A DNA stretch of 64,000 nt from Actinocrispum wychmicini (GCF_004345645.1 NZ_SLWS01000001.1:646714-710713); one strand, 5' to 3'; counted from the first letter of the stretch, positions 52,077-59,701 are shown. Notes: a model not told the origin generated them from the sequence alone. Numbers and translations are program-made.

Positions 52077-53273
52077 CTAATCTTCGTGCGGGAACCGCGC
52101 CCCGGCGAACTGCGGCTCTTCCGCGAACGTCGAGTGCTTGAGCGCGTGGATCCCCCCGGTGAACGTCGCCTGCCTGAACGACGCGTATCCGCTGAACGTC
52201 GCGTCGACGAACCCAGCGAATCCGGTGAACCTTGCTCGATTGAACAACGCGTGTCCGGTGAACGTCGCTCTGCGGAACCCTGCGTGCTTGGTGAAGTTCG
52301 CCTCCGTGAAATCCGCGCTCCTCTTGAACTTAGCTGCGGCGAAGTTGGCGTCCCCGGTGAATGTCGTGCCGCGAAAGGAAGCATCGCCCGCGAACACTGC
52401 CTCCTTAAATATGACTCTGTTCACCCTGCAGAGATGGAGATCGAAGTCAATGAGGAGGGTTCCATTCAAGTCGAGGTCGATGTCCTTCCAGAATGTGCCG
52501 AATATATCCCGCTCGTCGCCGGGTGTGAGATGCGCTGCGAGAAGCTTCTGGACGGTCAGCCGAACCTCACGCTCTTGGACTCCCATCCGATAGTCCTTGA
52601 CCACGGCGTCGTGAGCGGTCGACCGGTCTGGCGGTTCGCCTGGTCGCTCGTAGGGCATACGCAAATAGGCGCACAACACGTTTACAATCGTCTGTCGCTG
52701 TCCAGGATTATTCTGCCCGACTCGCTCAAGGGCATAAAGGCCACCGAGACGCACAGGGGCCTTGTCGGAGCCTAGTTGTTCAACGGCCTTGGTGTACAAC
52801 TCGGTGACACGCTTCTCAGCGGCATCCAGTTCGGTGGCCGCCGCAGAAACTTCCTGGTGCCATTGCCGGCGTACCGCGAGCAACAGCGCGAAAACCCCAC
52901 CGGTGCCCGCACCGATACCCAACCCGGTCTTGACTGCCTCCACTCGAGCAGCAGCAGGGTCTTTGGCCTGGTTAGCTTCCTCTAGCAGCCACGCCGTGGC
53001 ACCCCACGTGACCCCGGCAACGACCGCTCCTCCCAGCGCAACTATCCACCAACTCAACGCCTGGGACGTACGCATGTGTTTTGGCCGGATTTTCCGGACC
53101 AGTGCAGTGGTAAGCAGGCCACACGCCAGTGCGAAAACCAACTGCCGCCAGCCCACACGATGCCATAGCCACTGCGAAAGGCCCGGCCAGTCCACCCAAC
53201 CGGTCGTGGCCAGCAAGCCACCCGCTAGCAGCAGTACGCCAATAGCTGCCGGCGCAACTACACCACGTCGCAT
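52077..53273 (-). CDS. pentapeptide-repeat membrane protein (prophage accessory gene)
   Basis: 398 residues. Four membrane helices lie in the first about 140 residues (for example AIGVLLLAGGLLATTGW, WWIVALGGAVVAGVTWGATA, GLGIGAGTGGVFALLLAV). Then comes a cytosolic linker with RVTELYTKAVEQLGSDKAPV and RLGGLYALERVGQNN, a module often found before pentapeptide repeats in streptomycetes. About 12 pentapeptide units follow (DASFR, GTTFT, GDANFAAAKF, FNRARF type), folding as a right-handed beta-helix. It is transcribed against the phage genes and uses more AT-rich codons, as expected of a lysogeny-expressed cargo gene. Function unknown; phage exclusion or host benefit are options. Confidence 0.8.
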   Translation of the reverse strand: MRRGVVAPAAIGVLLLAGGLLATTGWVDWPGLSQWLWHRVGWRQLVFALACGLLTTALVRKIRPKHMRTSQALSWWIVALGGAVVAGVTWGATAWLLEEANQAKDPAAARVEAVKTGLGIGAGTGGVFALLLAVRRQWHQEVSAAATELDAAEKRVTELYTKAVEQLGSDKAPVRLGGLYALERVGQNNPGQRQTIVNVLCAYLRMPYERPGEPPDRSTAHDAVVKDYRMGVQEREVRLTVQKLLAAHLTPGDERDIFGTFWKDIDLDLNGTLLIDFDLHLCRVNRVIFKEAVFAGDASFRGTTFTGDANFAAAKFKRSADFTEANFTKHAGFRRATFTGHALFNRARFTGFAGFVDATFSGYASFRQATFTGGIHALKHSTFAEEPQFAGARFPHED

Positions 53274-53471
53274 TTACCGATAGTCGCGGCTTGGAACCAC
53301 TTCGTCACGCTTCGCTTGGCATACGTTCCGTAACGTTTCACAGAAACGGACATCCAGGCACTCGTGGTCTCGGGTCGATCCGACGTGTGTCTGGTTCTAA
53401 CGTGGCCAGTTGCTGTCGGCGGCTGGTCTCACCGCAGCGCGTGCGTTCTCAGGCTATGGAAAGGTGGCGCG

Positions 53472-53915
53472 GTGACCAGCGAGATGTGGGCCGTTGTGCG
53501 TGTTGGCCCGGAAGGCGTAGCAGAGACCCTTGTCGTGATCCCCAACCGTGATGTTGCGCTAGGGGTGGTGGCTGAACTCGGGGACGGGCATCACGCCGAG
53601 CCTGTGTTGGTTCTCGGGCCGGACGACGGTTGCACCGTGGTGCACACCTGGACGTGTCGCGCGGTGGTGGTCGACGGACGTGTGGACCGGGTTGAGCAGC
53701 CGGTCCGGCTGGCTGGCGCGTCGCGGCTGTTGTTGCCCGGTGATGAATCACCGGCCGACCGGGTGGTGGTCGACGAGGAGGCCGCGGCCCTGGAGGCGTC
53801 GGTGCTCGGGGTGTCGGTGCGGTACGTGTCCGCATACTCCGTGACAGGCGACGGTGCGCGGGCATTGGCGGAGCGTCGTGCCCGGGAGTTGGCTGACGGC
53901 AACGGAACCCAGTAA
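53472..53915 (+). CDS. hypothetical phage protein
   Basis: 147 residues from GTG 53472 (GGAAAGG upstream). Beta-rich N-terminal half (MWAVVRVGPEGVAETLVVIP, HTWTCRAVVVDGRVDRVEQP) and helical C-terminus (SVTGDGARALAERRARELAD). No recognised domain. It is isolated: 53274-53471 upstream holds the promoter region shared with the minus-strand pentapeptide gene; 53916-54070 downstream holds a repeat element. Confidence 0.6.
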   Translation: MTSEMWAVVRVGPEGVAETLVVIPNRDVALGVVAELGDGHHAEPVLVLGPDDGCTVVHTWTCRAVVVDGRVDRVEQPVRLAGASRLLLPGDESPADRVVVDEEAAALEASVLGVSVRYVSAYSVTGDGARALAERRARELADGNGTQ

Positions 53916-53999
53916 CCAAAGTGTGATGCGCGTATCCCAGAAAACATCTTGCGTTTGCGGGATGTCACATCCCATGATAGAGGGGTCCCGCCGGGACGG

Positions 54000-54066
54000 C
54001 CCCGAACATCAATCGGGCGCTAGCACCGCCCCCGTTCGGGGATCAACTCCATAGAGGAAGGAACTC
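54000..54066 (+). promoter_or_regulatory. start-associated repeat element, copy 1
   Basis: Stem CCCCGAAC (54000-54007) / GTTCGGGG (54033-54040) encloses the 13-mer GCGCTAGCACCGC (54017-54029). CTCCATAGAG and AGGAAGGAACTCC follow, ending just before ATG 54071. The same 13-mer, stem type and AGGAAG-AACTCC tail recur before the gene at 54582. Confidence 0.6.
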
Positions 54067-54070
54067 CGGA

Positions 54071-54448
54071 ATGGACGAGTCCATATCGGATAACCGCTGG
54101 TACGGGGTCCGATACCACGAAAGCGTGGGCGAAGATCTCTACCGTGTGGCCGGTCGGATCCTGTCGGATCTCAAGACCGACCAACACGAAGGGCGGATGC
54201 CGAAGGAAGCCGTCCTGATGGTCGCGATCATGGACCACCACATGATCGTCCAGGTGCACCTGCAGTCAGACATGGTGCGTGAGAACTGGGGATCGGAAAC
54301 GATCCGCGCTCGCGTCTACACCGTGATGGCTCGGTACAACTGGAAAGGCCGGCGCAACCGGGCAGACGTGCGCTACACCACCGTCTGCAAGGTCCGCACC
54401 GTCCGAGACCGGCTGGACGCGCTGACTCTCGGCGCGATCATCGGGTAA
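54071..54448 (+). CDS. hypothetical phage protein
   Basis: 125 residues: DESISDNRWYGVRYHESVGE, a helix (LYRVAGRILSDLKTDQ), then beta strands EAVLMVAIMDHHMIVQVHLQ and a basic end (YNWKGRRNRADVRYTT). Single-domain, probably nucleic-acid or protein binding; no family recognised. A strong AGGAAGGA site precedes ATG 54071 and a hairpin follows the stop, so it is a self-contained unit under the start-associated element. Confidence 0.65.
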   Translation: MDESISDNRWYGVRYHESVGEDLYRVAGRILSDLKTDQHEGRMPKEAVLMVAIMDHHMIVQVHLQSDMVRENWGSETIRARVYTVMARYNWKGRRNRADVRYTTVCKVRTVRDRLDALTLGAIIG

Positions 54449-54459
54449 CCACCCCTGGG

Positions 54460-54480
54460 GCGGCACCAGCCAGGTGCCGC
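54460..54480 (+). terminator. hairpin after the 125-aa gene
   Basis: GCGGCACC (54460-54467) / GGTGCCGC (54473-54480) with an AGCCA loop, 11 nt after the stop codon. Confidence 0.65.
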
Positions 54481-54495
54481 TCCGGCCGGAGTCCC

Positions 54496-54556
54496 CTCCA
54501 TGGAGAAGCCCCGACGCGCTAGCACCGCGCCGGGGCCAAGGAAGAAACTCCAGACC
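54496..54556 (+). promoter_or_regulatory. start-associated repeat element, copy 2
   Basis: CTCCATGGAG (54496-54505), stem GCCCCG/CGGGGC enclosing GCGCTAGCACCGC (54516-54528), then AGGAAGAAACTCC. The component motifs are the same as in copy 1, about 500 bp upstream, with the CTCCAT-GAG box moved to the other side. Confidence 0.6.
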
Positions 54557-54581
54557 GTCAGAATACCGCAGGAGCGTCCCC

Positions 54582-54836
54582 ATGCCTCGCAAGCCGACCC
54601 CGCCCCCTCGGGCCGAACTGGCCAAGGTTCGCGCTGCCGCGAAACGTCTCGCGGACCTGGAAACCAAGGTCGAACAGGCTCGCGCCGAGCGCAACGCCCT
54701 TATGGCGGCCGCACGCCAGGCCGGCGCGACCGGCGACCAGCTCGCCGATGCGGCAGGCATCGCCCGGCGCAACGTCCTGGCCGCCATCAGCGCGGCACCC
54801 GATGCGTCAGATCAAGAACACGAGAACTCACGGTGA
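54582..54836 (+). CDS. small coiled-coil/HTH-like phage protein
   Basis: 84 residues. A charged helix (ELAKVRAAAKRLADLETKVE) with coiled-coil character is followed by a possible HTH (ATGDQLADAAGIARRNVLAA), similar in layout to small actinobacterial DNA-binding proteins. ATG 54582 is preceded by GGAG. Controlled by the second start-associated element. Converges on the RHH gene. Confidence 0.66.
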   Translation: MPRKPTPPPRAELAKVRAAAKRLADLETKVEQARAERNALMAAARQAGATGDQLADAAGIARRNVLAAISAAPDASDQEHENSR

Positions 54837-54848
54837 GACCGCGATCGC

Positions 54849-55085
54849 TCATTCCTCGTTCGCGGGCCGGCGTCCGGTCGGGATCCTGTCGACTCGGGCC
54901 CAGGGCTGGCCGCTGTTGTGCTCCTGCGCGAGCCGGCCGGCGTGGGCACGAAGGGCGTCTTCGACGAACGTGCGCAGTGAGTAGCCCGAGCTGACTTGCT
55001 GCTGCATCCCGGCTACCGCGTTGCGTGCCAGGTCGCGGGCCTCTGCCGAGATGTGCGTTTGGAACAGCACGCGATCCTCGGACAT
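54849..55085 (-). CDS. ribbon-helix-helix/ParB-like DNA-binding protein
   Basis: 78 residues: SEDRVLFQTHISAEARDLAR (strand then helix), AVAGMQQQVSSGYSLRTFVE, DALRAHAGRLAQEHNSGQPW. The order beta-alpha-alpha and the terminal EHN-G-PW pattern resemble small actinobacterial plasmid/phage centromere-binding proteins of the RHH type. A ParA partner is not in view, so it may be a repressor instead. ATG 55085 has GGGGAGA upstream. Minus strand against the surrounding phage genes. Confidence 0.68.
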   Translation of the reverse strand: MSEDRVLFQTHISAEARDLARNAVAGMQQQVSSGYSLRTFVEDALRAHAGRLAQEHNSGQPWARVDRIPTGRRPANEE

Positions 55086-55156
55086 ACTTGACTCTCTCCC
55101 CATCGTGGGAGGCACGGGAGCGGGCAGGTACACACTGCCCGCTCCCTGCTATCCGA

Positions 55157-55498
55157 CTAGCCCTGTTCCTCGTCGGCGATCTCCGCCCGAGCGGCCTCCA
55201 CCATATCGTCCACGAGACTGACGACTGTGTGAGGTGACGCGCCTAGGGCGTAGAGGTCTACCAACGTGTGCTTGGGCAGTACCGCCTCGTGGTAGCCGAG
55301 CGAAAAGAGTGCTCGGTCCACAACCGCCAGCCAGAGGGGCAAACGAGGATCGGTCTCGCCAGGGAGCAATGCCTCGGCGAAGTTCTCGCACGCCTTCCGA
55401 AACGCTGGAGGAGATTCGTCGTACCACGCAACGAGTTGCGCGAGCCTCTCCGGCGGTAACGTGTCCAGCCATGTGTATGGCCGGTCGTCGTCGGACAC
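55157..55498 (-). CDS. hypothetical protein in minus-strand prophage group
   Basis: 113 residues, acidic and helical: DRPYTWLDTLPPERLAQLVA, FRKACENFAEALLPGETDPR, LYALGASPHTVVSLVDDMVE. No domain recognised. It lies 71 nt upstream of the RHH gene in the same direction and could be co-expressed with it in the lysogen. Confidence 0.6.
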   Translation of the reverse strand: MSDDDRPYTWLDTLPPERLAQLVAWYDESPPAFRKACENFAEALLPGETDPRLPLWLAVVDRALFSLGYHEAVLPKHTLVDLYALGASPHTVVSLVDDMVEAARAEIADEEQG

Positions 55499-55632
55499 TC
55501 AGTGCCTCCACTCTGTAATTGTGCTGTCCGGCCAACCCGGACAAGAAAGATATTACATAGCTTTCATGTGGAGATCAAGTCCTTGCGGCACAAAAGGTTT
55601 CGCGTTCTCGGCGCAGGTTCCCGTGTGGACGG

Positions 55633-55770
55633 TTACTTGTCGAGAAGGTCTATCGGCAGTGACTCGAACCAGTCCGCGACATCCACGAGCTCGGTACGGG
55701 ACGCGCCGTTGTCGAGATTGATCATGGTGACTTCGCCGTCGTGCTCGACACGCTTGACCTTGTCTGACAT
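55633..55770 (-). CDS. small acidic protein (45 aa)
   Basis: 45 residues: MSDKVKRVEHDGEVTMINLD, then NGASRTELVDVADWFESLPI and DLLDK. It has a strong AGGAGCAGGAAC ribosome site directly before ATG 55770, which argues that it is real despite its size. Compact acidic proteins of this kind can be antitoxins, anti-repressors or DNA mimics, but nothing identifies this one. Confidence 0.6.
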   Translation of the reverse strand: MSDKVKRVEHDGEVTMINLDNGASRTELVDVADWFESLPIDLLDK

Positions 55771-55855
55771 GTTCCTGCTCCTGACGGGCTGGCGCGTCAC
55801 GTGTGGTCGTCCATGGTACTGCGGGCCTGCTCGTGGGCAGGGGGTGAGTGACAGT

Positions 55856-55879
55856 CTTATCTGACATATGTAAGATAAG
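55856..55879 (+). promoter_or_regulatory. 24-bp near-perfect palindrome over the PadR-gene -10 box
   Basis: CTTATCT-g-ACATATGT-a-AGATAAG (55856-55879) is symmetric except for one position pair. The TAAGAT -10 (55871-55876) lies within its right half, 7 nt before ATG 55884. This fits an autoregulatory PadR operator (ACAT/ATGT core) on a leaderless promoter. Confidence 0.7.
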
Positions 55880-55883
55880 GGTC

Positions 55884-56252
55884 ATGGACAAGCTCCGAAG
55901 GGTCACCGAGCCCTTGCTCGATGTCCTCGAAGTGCTGGTAGAAGCCACGTGCGAGGGTCGAGGAGTGCACGGCTACGAGATCATGCACGTGACCAAACGA
56001 CTCGGCCCGACTGTCTACGGTGTGCTAGACAAGCTGGAAGACATGAAGTGGATCACCGGCCAGTTCGAGGACCGCAATCTCGACAACCCTGGGAAACCGG
56101 CCCGCCGCTTCTACCGGTTGACGGGCGAGGGGGCTTTGGATGCCGAGCAATTGCTTCACGCGCGTCGCCCTGTCCGATCCGCCGCCCTACCGCGTAAGCT
56201 CGGTTGGGTTCAACTGGTCATTGGCGTGTGCAAACTGGGCGGTGCTCGGTGA
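55884..56252 (+). CDS. PadR-family transcriptional regulator
   Basis: 122 residues: LRRVTEPLLDVLEVLVEATC, GVHGYEIMHVTKRLGPTVYG, VLDKLEDMKWITGQFED, NPGKPARRFYRLTGEG, the winged helix and short C-terminal helix of PadR proteins. ATG 55884 is set by the -10 spacing. GTGA overlap couples it to a membrane-protein gene. Probably represses its own operon through the palindrome upstream. Confidence 0.87.
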   Translation: MDKLRRVTEPLLDVLEVLVEATCEGRGVHGYEIMHVTKRLGPTVYGVLDKLEDMKWITGQFEDRNLDNPGKPARRFYRLTGEGALDAEQLLHARRPVRSAALPRKLGWVQLVIGVCKLGGAR

Positions 56253-56758
56253 CCTTTTGGCAGATTGTGGTCGCAGTCGTTCTCGGCCTGATCGCCAACG
56301 AAGTGTCTGACGTGTCCTCGTGGTGTGCGGAACGTGTCGTTCGGGCAGCGGCGCGGCTCCGCTATCCGGATGGAGAGCGGCGTGAAGTGCGTCTCGCCGA
56401 GCTCGTGGGACTCATCGGGACGCGTCCTGGCAAGTTGTTCAAGCTGCTCACGGCATTGATCTTCCTTGTGGCCGCGATGCCAGCAGGCGTGAAACGACTT
56501 GCTAAGAGCAGGCGAATCGTTTTGCCTTGGAAATGGTCGGACCGTTCCGTCGCTCTCCTTAGCGGTTTCGGCGTGTTGATTTCACTGGCGGGTGTCGTCC
56601 TGTCCGCCAATATTGACCGCCAGGCTGTAGTGCTTAGGCCCCCCGGCTTCATAGGCTTTGCCCTCTTCTTCGTCGTCTGGGGTTTCACAGTCAAGCTCGT
56701 GCGACGGCGGCGCAAGCGGGCGTATCTGAAACGGAGGGGTGATCGTCCTCGTACGTGA
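56249..56758 (+). CDS. PadR-coupled membrane protein
   Basis: 169 residues. An N-terminal helix (FWQIVVAVVLGLIANEVSDV) is followed by SSWCAERVVRAAARLRYPDG and a basic segment, LFKLLTALIFLVAAMPAG (hydrophobic), then two more membrane helices (VALLSGFGVLISLAGVVLSA, GFALFFVVWGFTVKLV) and a highly basic tail. The segment NEVSDVSSWCAERVVRAA recurs in actinobacterial PadR-neighbour and phage proteins of unknown role. It may sense a membrane signal or be the cargo regulated by PadR. Confidence 0.72.
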   Translation: MTFWQIVVAVVLGLIANEVSDVSSWCAERVVRAAARLRYPDGERREVRLAELVGLIGTRPGKLFKLLTALIFLVAAMPAGVKRLAKSRRIVLPWKWSDRSVALLSGFGVLISLAGVVLSANIDRQAVVLRPPGFIGFALFFVVWGFTVKLVRRRRKRAYLKRRGDRPRT

Positions 56759-56774
56759 GCCGACCGGTGGCGAC

Positions 56775-56820
56775 TTGCGGTGATCGAAGTCGGACGCTAT
56801 GGTCGGTCAACCTAGTTGAC
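56775..56820 (+). promoter_or_regulatory. promoter with overlapping operator upstream of the packaging genes
   Basis: TTGCGG (56775-56780), 17 nt, TATGGT (56798-56803) match a vegetative promoter. The palindrome GTCAACCTAGTTGAC (56806-56820) covers the expected start site. A strong hairpin follows at once, so late transcription may need antitermination. Confidence 0.6.
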
Positions 56821-56830
56821 TTGTCTCCAG

Positions 56831-56867
56831 CGAACCCCCGCACCACCCCTTCGGGTGCGGGGGTTCG
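56831..56867 (+). terminator. 14-bp hairpin between the late promoter and the packaging genes
   Basis: CGAACCCCCGCACC (56831-56844) / GGTGCGGGGGTTCG (56854-56867), 9-nt loop. It lies downstream of the promoter at 56775 and upstream of the 79-aa gene; it also follows the PadR operon by 72 nt. Confidence 0.75.
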
Positions 56868-56889
56868 TCGTGTTCGGGGAGGAGACGCC

Positions 56890-57129
56890 ATGGATTGGGA
56901 TCTGGTGTGGGGGATCTTCGTATCTGCCGCGACGGTCGGGTTCGGCACGCTGGAGATCACCTCGTTGGTGACCGAGCATCCGGGCCAGGGTGAGCGCGCG
57001 ACCTTGTCGGCGACGCTGCGCAAGTGGCTGGGGATCCAGCCGCCGGCGCCGCGCCGGTGGTGGGCTCGCGCGTTGTTCGCCGGGCTGCTCGGGTGGTTCG
57101 GGCTGCACATCCTGACGCCGTGGCTGTGA
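56890..57129 (+). CDS. small phage membrane protein
   Basis: 79 residues with two membrane segments (LVWGIFVSAATVGFGTLEIT and WARALFAGLLGWFGLHILTP). Between them is a polar loop. First gene after the late promoter/terminator, coupled by GTGA to the HNH gene. Function unknown; similar short membrane proteins often precede packaging HNH genes in actinophages. Confidence 0.68.
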   Translation: MDWDLVWGIFVSAATVGFGTLEITSLVTEHPGQGERATLSATLRKWLGIQPPAPRRWWARALFAGLLGWFGLHILTPWL

Positions 57130-57434
57130 GCGGCGGTCGGGTGCGGCGGTCGGGCAGCAGATGGCGGCGGTTTCGGCGGTTGGTGTTGGAGACCTACGGC
57201 CCGGTGTGTTGCTTCGGTACGGCGTGCAAGTTCGGCAAACTGGCGATTGATCTTGGCCTGCCGGTCAACCATCCGGCCGGGTTCACGGTGCATCACCTGG
57301 ATCCGCTGTCGCTGGGTGGGTCGCTGCTGGATCTGGAGCGGGCCCGGCCGGCGCACCGGCGGTGCAACTCTTCGCAGGGCAACCGGCCGATGGCGTTGTC
57401 AGCGTGGACCTCGCACGACTGGCCGACAAGTTGA
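57126..57434 (+). CDS. phage packaging-type HNH endonuclease
   Basis: 102 residues: VRRSGSRWRRFRRLVLETYG, PVCCFGTACKFGK (zinc Cys), FTVHHLDPLSLGGSLLDLER (H-H catalytic pair) and RPAHRRCNSSQGNRP (terminal His/Cys-Asn). HNH proteins encoded next to terminase genes assist cos cleavage and packaging in HK97-type phages. GTG 57126 overlaps the upstream stop. Confidence 0.88.
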   Translation: MSGGRVRRSGSRWRRFRRLVLETYGPVCCFGTACKFGKLAIDLGLPVNHPAGFTVHHLDPLSLGGSLLDLERARPAHRRCNSSQGNRPMALSAWTSHDWPTS

Positions 57435-57538
57435 TCACGAACGGGATGGATTTTTAGAGGTCAGGCGCCGGATACCCCGCTGTCAGGCTCCAAAATTTTC
57501 TCTCCCCGAGAGGCCGGGAACCGCTGGAGGTGATCACG

Positions 57539-58111
57539 GTGACGACCGATCGGATCACGGTGATGACCAGCGTGGCAAGCGCTGCGATCACTGCGTTCCG
57601 CAAGCGCGAAGGCATCACCCGGGCGGAGTTCGCCGAGGCCGCGTGGGAGCACGGCGCGCCGGCCACGTTCACCGCGACCGTGGTCGGCGCGCTGGAGACC
57701 GGTCGACGCTCGGCCGGCGGCCGGCGCCGGGAGATCACCCTGGACGAGCTGGTGTTCCTGGCCGCCACGATCGGTGTGCCGCCGGTGGCGCTGCTGGGCG
57801 AGCAGGCCGTCGTGTTCACCGGCGACACCCCGGCCCAGTGTCCGCGCTGTACGGCCCGTACGGGCACCCTGCAGCGGCGTGTGCGCGAGGACATCGACGC
57901 GTTGGGAGATCTGGCCGGGGTGGACCCGTCGCTGGCGGAAACGGCCTACGTGCTGGCCGAGGCGATCGACTCCGGCGGCGGTGAGGGCGGGCGGATGCTG
58001 CCGCGGCTGACCCGGGAGCTGCGCGCGACGCTCGAGCAGATCCTGGCCAGCGCACCGGCCGGCGACCTGCCGGACGACGACGAAGACGACGACCTTGCCG
58101 AACCCGAATGA
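57539..58111 (+). CDS. probable small terminase subunit
   Basis: 190 residues from GTG 57539 (GGAGG 8 nt upstream). An XRE/HTH-like N-terminal half (ITAFRKREGITRAEFAEAAW, ATVVGALETGRRSAGG, ITLDELVFLAATIGVPPVAL) is followed by helices (VDPSLAETAYVLAEAIDSGG) and an acidic tail. Position immediately before the large terminase and DNA-binding character support the small-subunit call, though the HTH also fits a regulator. Its 5' end holds two copies of GATCACGGTGA-GACC 21 bp apart. Confidence 0.66.
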   Translation: MTTDRITVMTSVASAAITAFRKREGITRAEFAEAAWEHGAPATFTATVVGALETGRRSAGGRRREITLDELVFLAATIGVPPVALLGEQAVVFTGDTPAQCPRCTARTGTLQRRVREDIDALGDLAGVDPSLAETAYVLAEAIDSGGGEGGRMLPRLTRELRATLEQILASAPAGDLPDDDEDDDLAEPE

Positions 58112-59690
58112 CCGCGCGGCGGTGTATGCCCACTACGGACTGACCTGCCCGCCCAGGTTCGCCACCCTGCGCAACGTCGAGAACCCCACGCTCGGCCCGA
58201 AGGTCGCCCGGATCTCAGCGCGGCTCGGCGCGCCGTTCATGCCCTGGCAGCGGTACGTGTTCGACACCGCGCTGGAGATCGACCGGTACACCGGCCTGTT
58301 CGTCTACCGCGACATCGGCTGCACCGTGCCGCGCCAGTCCGGTAAGACCACCGGGATTCTGTCGCTCGCCACTCATCGCGGGTTGGCGTGGCAGCGGCAG
58401 AAGATCGTGTACGCGGCCCAGAACGGCACCGCGGCGCGGCAGAAGTGGGAGGACGACCAGCTGCCGATCCTGGCCGCGGCCGGCTACCTGCCGGCCGAGG
58501 GCGAGAAGCTGTTGCCCAGCCACAAGGGCCGGGTGCGCAAGGCCAACGGCCGTGAGGCGATCATCTGGCGCAAGACCCAGAGCCTGTTCACGTTGCACGC
58601 CAACACCGAACGGGCCGGGCACGGCAACACCCTGCACCTGGCGGTGGCCGATGAGTACTTCGCCCAGGTCGACTACCGGATCTCGGCGGCCTGGTCGCCG
58701 GCCATGATCACCGTGCCGGACGCCCAGCAGTACTGGTTTTCCACCATGGGGACCAGCAAGTCGGTCCCGATGAACGAAGCGGTCAAAGCCGGTCGGGAGA
58801 TGGTCGAGTCCGGCGCGCATACGCGGGTGGCCTACTTCGACTGGTCGGCCCCGCACGATTCCGACCGGGCCGATCCAACGGCCTGGTTGGCGTGCATGCC
58901 GGCGCTGTGTCCGGACCTGGTGTGCCGGTGCTCGCCGGACTGGCGACACACGGTCACCATCCCGATCATCGAGACCGAGCTGACCAAGGCCACCACGCCG
59001 GCCCAGCTGGCCGAGTTCGACCGCGCGTACCGCAACATCGTCCGCGAGGACGACGAGATCGAGACCGACCCGAACGTCCCGACCGCGGCCGAGTGGGAGC
59101 TGCTGGCCGACGCCCAAGCCAAGGCCGCCGGGGACGCGATCGCCATCGCGATCGACACCACCCCGATGGCCAGCCACACCGCCATCGTCGCGGTCGGCGA
59201 CGGCCCGGACGGTCATCCGCTGGTGGTCCTGCTCAAGCACGGACCGGGAACCAGCTGGGTGCCCGCCTACTGCGAGGAGTTGGCGAAGTCGCTCAGCCCG
59301 GTGGCCTGGATCCTGGACGCGGCCTCCCGCACGGGCGAGCTGATCGAGCCGCTCAAGCGAGCCGGGATCGTGCGGCACGCGCCGGACGAGAAGTTCCCGC
59401 GCGGCGGCCTGTGGATCCCGACCACACAAGACGTCGGCGCCGCGTGCGGCGCGCTGACCACCCGGGTGCGCACCGGCGGCCTGGTCCATCTCGGGCAGCC
59501 ACCGATGGCGGCCGCGGTCGCCGGCGCGAAGACCCGGCCACTGGGCGACGGCGCGATCGCCTTCGGCCGCAAGGTGTCCAGCGCGGACATCTCCCCACTG
59601 TGCGGGACCGCGTTGGCGTTGGCGGCCTACCTGAAGTTTCAGCACCTGGCGGCCGTCGAGGACTACGACCCGCTGGACAACATCTGGTGA
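58095..59690 (+). CDS. phage terminase large subunit
   Basis: 531 residues. ATPase: VPRQSGKTT (79-87, Lys84), a Walker-B-like LHLAVADEYF and WFSTMGT coupling motif. Nuclease: IAIDTTPMASHTA (Asp354), WILDAASRTGEL (Asp408) and a later acidic site, an RNase-H-like fold that cuts DNA during packaging. The protein docks on the portal and drives DNA into the prohead. TTG 58095 overlaps the small subunit by 17 nt; GTG 58122 is an alternative. The 11-nt gap and SD for the next gene keep the late genes in one unit. Confidence 0.92.
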   Translation: MPNPNDRAAVYAHYGLTCPPRFATLRNVENPTLGPKVARISARLGAPFMPWQRYVFDTALEIDRYTGLFVYRDIGCTVPRQSGKTTGILSLATHRGLAWQRQKIVYAAQNGTAARQKWEDDQLPILAAAGYLPAEGEKLLPSHKGRVRKANGREAIIWRKTQSLFTLHANTERAGHGNTLHLAVADEYFAQVDYRISAAWSPAMITVPDAQQYWFSTMGTSKSVPMNEAVKAGREMVESGAHTRVAYFDWSAPHDSDRADPTAWLACMPALCPDLVCRCSPDWRHTVTIPIIETELTKATTPAQLAEFDRAYRNIVREDDEIETDPNVPTAAEWELLADAQAKAAGDAIAIAIDTTPMASHTAIVAVGDGPDGHPLVVLLKHGPGTSWVPAYCEELAKSLSPVAWILDAASRTGELIEPLKRAGIVRHAPDEKFPRGGLWIPTTQDVGAACGALTTRVRTGGLVHLGQPPMAAAVAGAKTRPLGDGAIAFGRKVSSADISPLCGTALALAAYLKFQHLAAVEDYDPLDNIW

Positions 59691-59701
59691 AAGGGGGTCG
59701 C

